Part shown: piece after piece, positions 61,775-64,000 of the stretch
Layout of the letters: every line of letters starts with the position of its first letter
Numbering within the stretch: position 1 is the stretch's first letter
Assembly: GCA_964509425.1 (NCBI GenBank)
Contig: CAZDWZ010000014.1
Span: 1-64,000, forward strand
Source of the DNA: CAZDWZ01 sp964509425
Lineage (GTDB): Bacteria; Bdellovibrionota_C; UBA2361; SZUA-149; CAZDWZ01
Direction of reading: 5' to 3'
DNA: 64,000 bases
Notes under the pieces: generated by a model
What the model saw: only the letters and a program-made list of their open reading frames with translations
The model's database searches: none
What the model was told of the DNA's origin: nothing
Made by a program: the position numbers and the translations under genes

Positions 61775-62917
61775 TTAGACCGGGAGCATCACGCGCTCGT
61801 CGATCACCAGCTCACCGCCGATGCGCAGCGTCCGCAGGTCGCGCCAGAACTGCACTGGGACTTCCTGCACGAGATAAGCCGCGTTCGTAGTCACGTCCTC
61901 GGGGCCTCTCGGTCCGAGCACCATGCCCCAGAGCCACGGCTGTTGTGCCGCGAACTGGATCGCCGCCGGCATCGGGGTGCTCATGCCGTGATGTGCCGCG
62001 AGGTCCCAGAGCGCGCACCCGATTTCGATCTCTCTCGCGGAGGCCACGCGGTAGTTGCAGAAGACTTGCTCCGCGGGTTGTCCTCTCGGATCCCGCGAGA
62101 GTATGCCGCCCGCGTACGGCCCCGCCGCGATAAGCTTGATCGGTGGACGCGTTCTCCTTTTCGTGGAGTTGTTTCCCACGAAATCGAGGAACTCGCTTTG
62201 GAACATCAAGCTGTACTGCGTCACCGAGAAGCGATCGAAGAGTTCTCTATCGGCGTCGAGGAGCAGCTGCAGGATGCCGACTTCCTTGCATCCGACTCCG
62301 AGTTCGAGGGCGATGCCATTCGCTCTCGCCTCTCGCATGGCCTGGATGACGCCGCCGCCTTGCTCTCCGTCGGCCCCGTTCACTTTCGCCCACCACGCCG
62401 CGAAGTCGAGCTTCATCTCAGCCATGCAGTCAGGGGGGTCGTGGAGATAGCAGGCGGCGAACGTTTGGCCGACGAGCAACGAGCTCGCCGCGAGGGTCAT
62501 GTCGGTATCGTTCTGACCGAACCCCCAACTTTCGGTTCGCGGACCCTTGGTCGCGTTGGGCGGCCAGATGCCCGGCGGTTGTCCGCTCGTGAGACCCGGC
62601 TTCGACGTGACGAGGATGCGACCGACCTTGGTCACATAGGCGAATCTCCGCTGCTCGTTTGGGGCGAGATCGGCGAGAGCCTGACCGAGGACCAGTTGTT
62701 CGTGTCCCCATCCGTAGAGATAGGCCCCTTCGAGTTCGATGACGTCATCGGCCTGAGCCGCGCCGTCGATGGTTTTCAGCAGTGCCCGAAGCACCGCCAG
62801 CACTTCTCCGCGAGTGGGGAAGTGGGGTTTGAACAGACCGCCGGCGAAGCTCGCCGTTCCGTGAATGACACGGATGCGGCTCGCGCCGGTGCGCCGATTC
62901 AACATCGCGTTTTCCAT
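61775..62917 (-). CDS. Aldo/keto reductase (L-fucose / D-threo-aldose dehydrogenase-like)
   Basis: 380 residues from ATG at 62917 with TAGGAGATC upstream. Aldo/keto-reductase catalytic set: Tyr in GAYLYGWGHEQLVLGQAL, Lys in FAYVTKVGRILVTS, His in ACYLHDPPDCM; NADPH-site Arg/Ser parts are in the C-terminal half. The VTKVGR and YGWGHEQ forms are those of the L-fucose / D-threo-aldose dehydrogenase branch. It would oxidise a free aldose to its lactone, the substrate of the neighbouring lactonase-like enzyme. GC-rich and odd in composition. Confidence 0.8.
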   Translation of the reverse strand: MENAMLNRRTGASRIRVIHGTASFAGGLFKPHFPTRGEVLAVLRALLKTIDGAAQADDVIELEGAYLYGWGHEQLVLGQALADLAPNEQRRFAYVTKVGRILVTSKPGLTSGQPPGIWPPNATKGPRTESWGFGQNDTDMTLAASSLLVGQTFAACYLHDPPDCMAEMKLDFAAWWAKVNGADGEQGGGVIQAMREARANGIALELGVGCKEVGILQLLLDADRELFDRFSVTQYSLMFQSEFLDFVGNNSTKRRTRPPIKLIAAGPYAGGILSRDPRGQPAEQVFCNYRVASAREIEIGCALWDLAAHHGMSTPMPAAIQFAAQQPWLWGMVLGPRGPEDVTTNAAYLVQEVPVQFWRDLRTLRIGGELVIDERVMLPV

Positions 62918-63402
62918 GAACGAGATCTCCTAATCCGAACAGCACAACACAACTGAAGAGTGACCATTTCTTCTTCGCTCTCGATAAGAGGAAAAAAGGA
63001 ATGATCACACTTTGAATTGCTACCGCATCAACGCAAACAAAAATTGAAAAACAACCTTAGAAGGAAAAGCATTCCCATATTTTCTTTCAGAAGAGGACAG
63101 CCAAGCGCGGACTCCGGCAATAGAATGCCGGACGGCTTCGAATTCGCGCGGACTATCCCACGAAAAATGGGAAACTTCCAATTGAGGAAGGATGCAGGAT
63201 GATGGCGATATGAAAAGTTATGATTATCCTCCGGAGAAAAGCTGACCGATTGCAGCGGAAAGCGAAGAGCGCCTTTGCGAAGTTCGCAATTCATTAACAA
63301 TCAAAAGGAATTCTGAAATCGAGTTTCTGAGAGTAGAATCTTCCCGAACGCGGCGCCCGGCGTTGTGCGGGAAATATCCGAGGATAAGCGGCAAGGAGAC
63401 GC
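62918..63402. other. Intergenic region without recognised gene
   Basis: 485 bases, mostly AT-richer than the reductase gene. A small hairpin at 63113-63132 (TCCGGCA/TGCCGGA). Several short frames exist but lack ribosome binding sites and family resemblance. It holds the promoter of the reductase gene and the 3' end region of the symporter. Confidence 0.45.
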
Positions 63403-64000
63403 CTAAACGCTGAACTCGGGCTCGGCGAGCATTCCATTTTTCACTTCGACGCCTGGTGTTCGAAGAAGTGAGCCCGCGCACACGAAGAGTCCAATGGCGA
63501 CGCTGAGCACCGCGGCTACGACGACAAGATATGGATCCTCGGTGAGGTTGGCGTAGACGGAGAAAGGAGTGCCCACCAAGGCCGAGAGCAGAATTGCTCT
63601 AAAAATCGTGTCGCCGTCGATCCGCTTTGAATAGAGAGCGAAGAGCGTGGGGAACATTCCTGCCGAAGCAAGCGCGCCGTAAATTAGAAACGCCCAAAGC
63701 AGCTTCGGCTGAAGAAGTGCGATACTCGTCCCTGTAAGGGTGAGAACGAGCATTGAAATTCGGCTTGCTCGAAGTATCTCGGATTCTGCCGCCTGAGGAT
63801 GGAGATAGCGTTTGTAGATGTCGATGCTCCCGAGCGCGCCGACGGCGCAGCAAGCCGAATCCATCGTCGAGCAAAGTGCGGCAAAAGCCATGAGACAGAA
63901 TGCGACTAATGCACCTTTGGGAAGCAGCGACGAGATTACTTGTGGACCAACAAGCTGAGGATCCTGAACTTGAATGAGTCCCTGGGTCGCTAACCCTGCT
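63403..64000 (-). CDS. Sodium/solute symporter, C-terminal part (partial)
   Basis: The frame stays open to the window edge; about 198 residues are visible. LVAFCLMAFAALCSTMDSACCAVGALGSIDIYKRYL is the SSF-family segment with the conserved STxDS and DIYKR, followed by RASRISMLVLTLTG and three more membrane helices. Members import proline, pantothenate, sugars or iodide with sodium; the fragment does not show which. The start codon lies beyond 64000. Confidence 0.87.
   Translation of the reverse strand, partial: AGLATQGLIQVQDPQLVGPQVISSLLPKGALVAFCLMAFAALCSTMDSACCAVGALGSIDIYKRYLHPQAAESEILRASRISMLVLTLTGTSIALLQPKLLWAFLIYGALASAGMFPTLFALYSKRIDGDTIFRAILLSALVGTPFSVYANLTEDPYLVVVAAVLSVAIGLFVCAGSLLRTPGVEVKNGMLAEPEFSV

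Noticed and set aside
61667..62956. 429-codon plus-strand frame opposite the aldo/keto reductase
   Set aside because: GC-rich genes often leave long antisense frames; the minus strand carries the clear aldo/keto-reductase catalytic residues.

Overview
The window is from an uncultured, apparently Gram-negative bacterium of moderate GC content. Signs of this are a Tat-type ActB, secreted c-type cytochromes, periplasmic binding proteins with signal peptides, an L,D-transpeptidase and FabI. It carries a full aerobic-type quinol oxidase module, alternative complex III (ACIII). I cannot name the phylum from sequence alone. No tRNA, rRNA, CRISPR array, transposase, integrase or origin was recognised.

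Layout. (1) 1-1993: end of tuf, then rpsJ-rplC-rplD, closed by a strong intrinsic terminator. (2) 2136-18637: about 17 kb of unrelated genes sitting between rplD and rplW. They encode a phosphodiester glycosidase, a DMT exporter, a DUF899 thioredoxin-fold protein, an SDR protein, a 938-residue secreted protein, an LTA-synthase-like sulfatase-fold enzyme, an M20 dipeptidase, an LpqC-type esterase, and several orphan genes of a different composition. (3) 19117-33886: the rest of the S10, spc and alpha operons (rplW to rplQ, with secY, adk, map and rpoA), closed by a second strong terminator. rpsN and infA are missing from their usual places. Four gaps hold long inverted repeats built from one family of 8-base units, and a fifth unrelated long hairpin lies between tuf and rpsJ. 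(4) 33939-47153: DoxX, fabI, phosphofructokinase, three LivK-like binding proteins with no permease, serA, pyrB, an ankyrin protein, and an argS / binding protein / L,D-transpeptidase operon with 4-base overlaps. (5) 47620-55565: actABCDEF for ACIII, with 16-base and 18-base tandem repeats just upstream and no terminal oxidase beside it. (6) 55644-58777: a three-gene minus-strand unit (GT32-like transferase, pseudopilin-like protein, GT39-like membrane transferase). (7) 59315-62917: an unknown protein, a fuconolactonase-like amidohydrolase and a fucose-dehydrogenase-like aldo/keto reductase. (8) 63403-64000: the 3' end of a sodium/solute symporter.

Two patterns stand out. The first is the splitting of the S10 operon at rplD/rplW together with long intercistronic hairpins inside the ribosomal cluster. 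The second is a set of eight scattered genes (7282, 14811, 15927, 16606, 43032, 59315, 60662 and 61775) that look different from their neighbours. They are GC-richer, lack signal peptides, mostly lack recognisable family, stand alone, and each is followed closely by its own GC-rich hairpin without a U-tract. They look like single-gene insertions from a different codon-usage background. This is inference and needs a composition and homology test.
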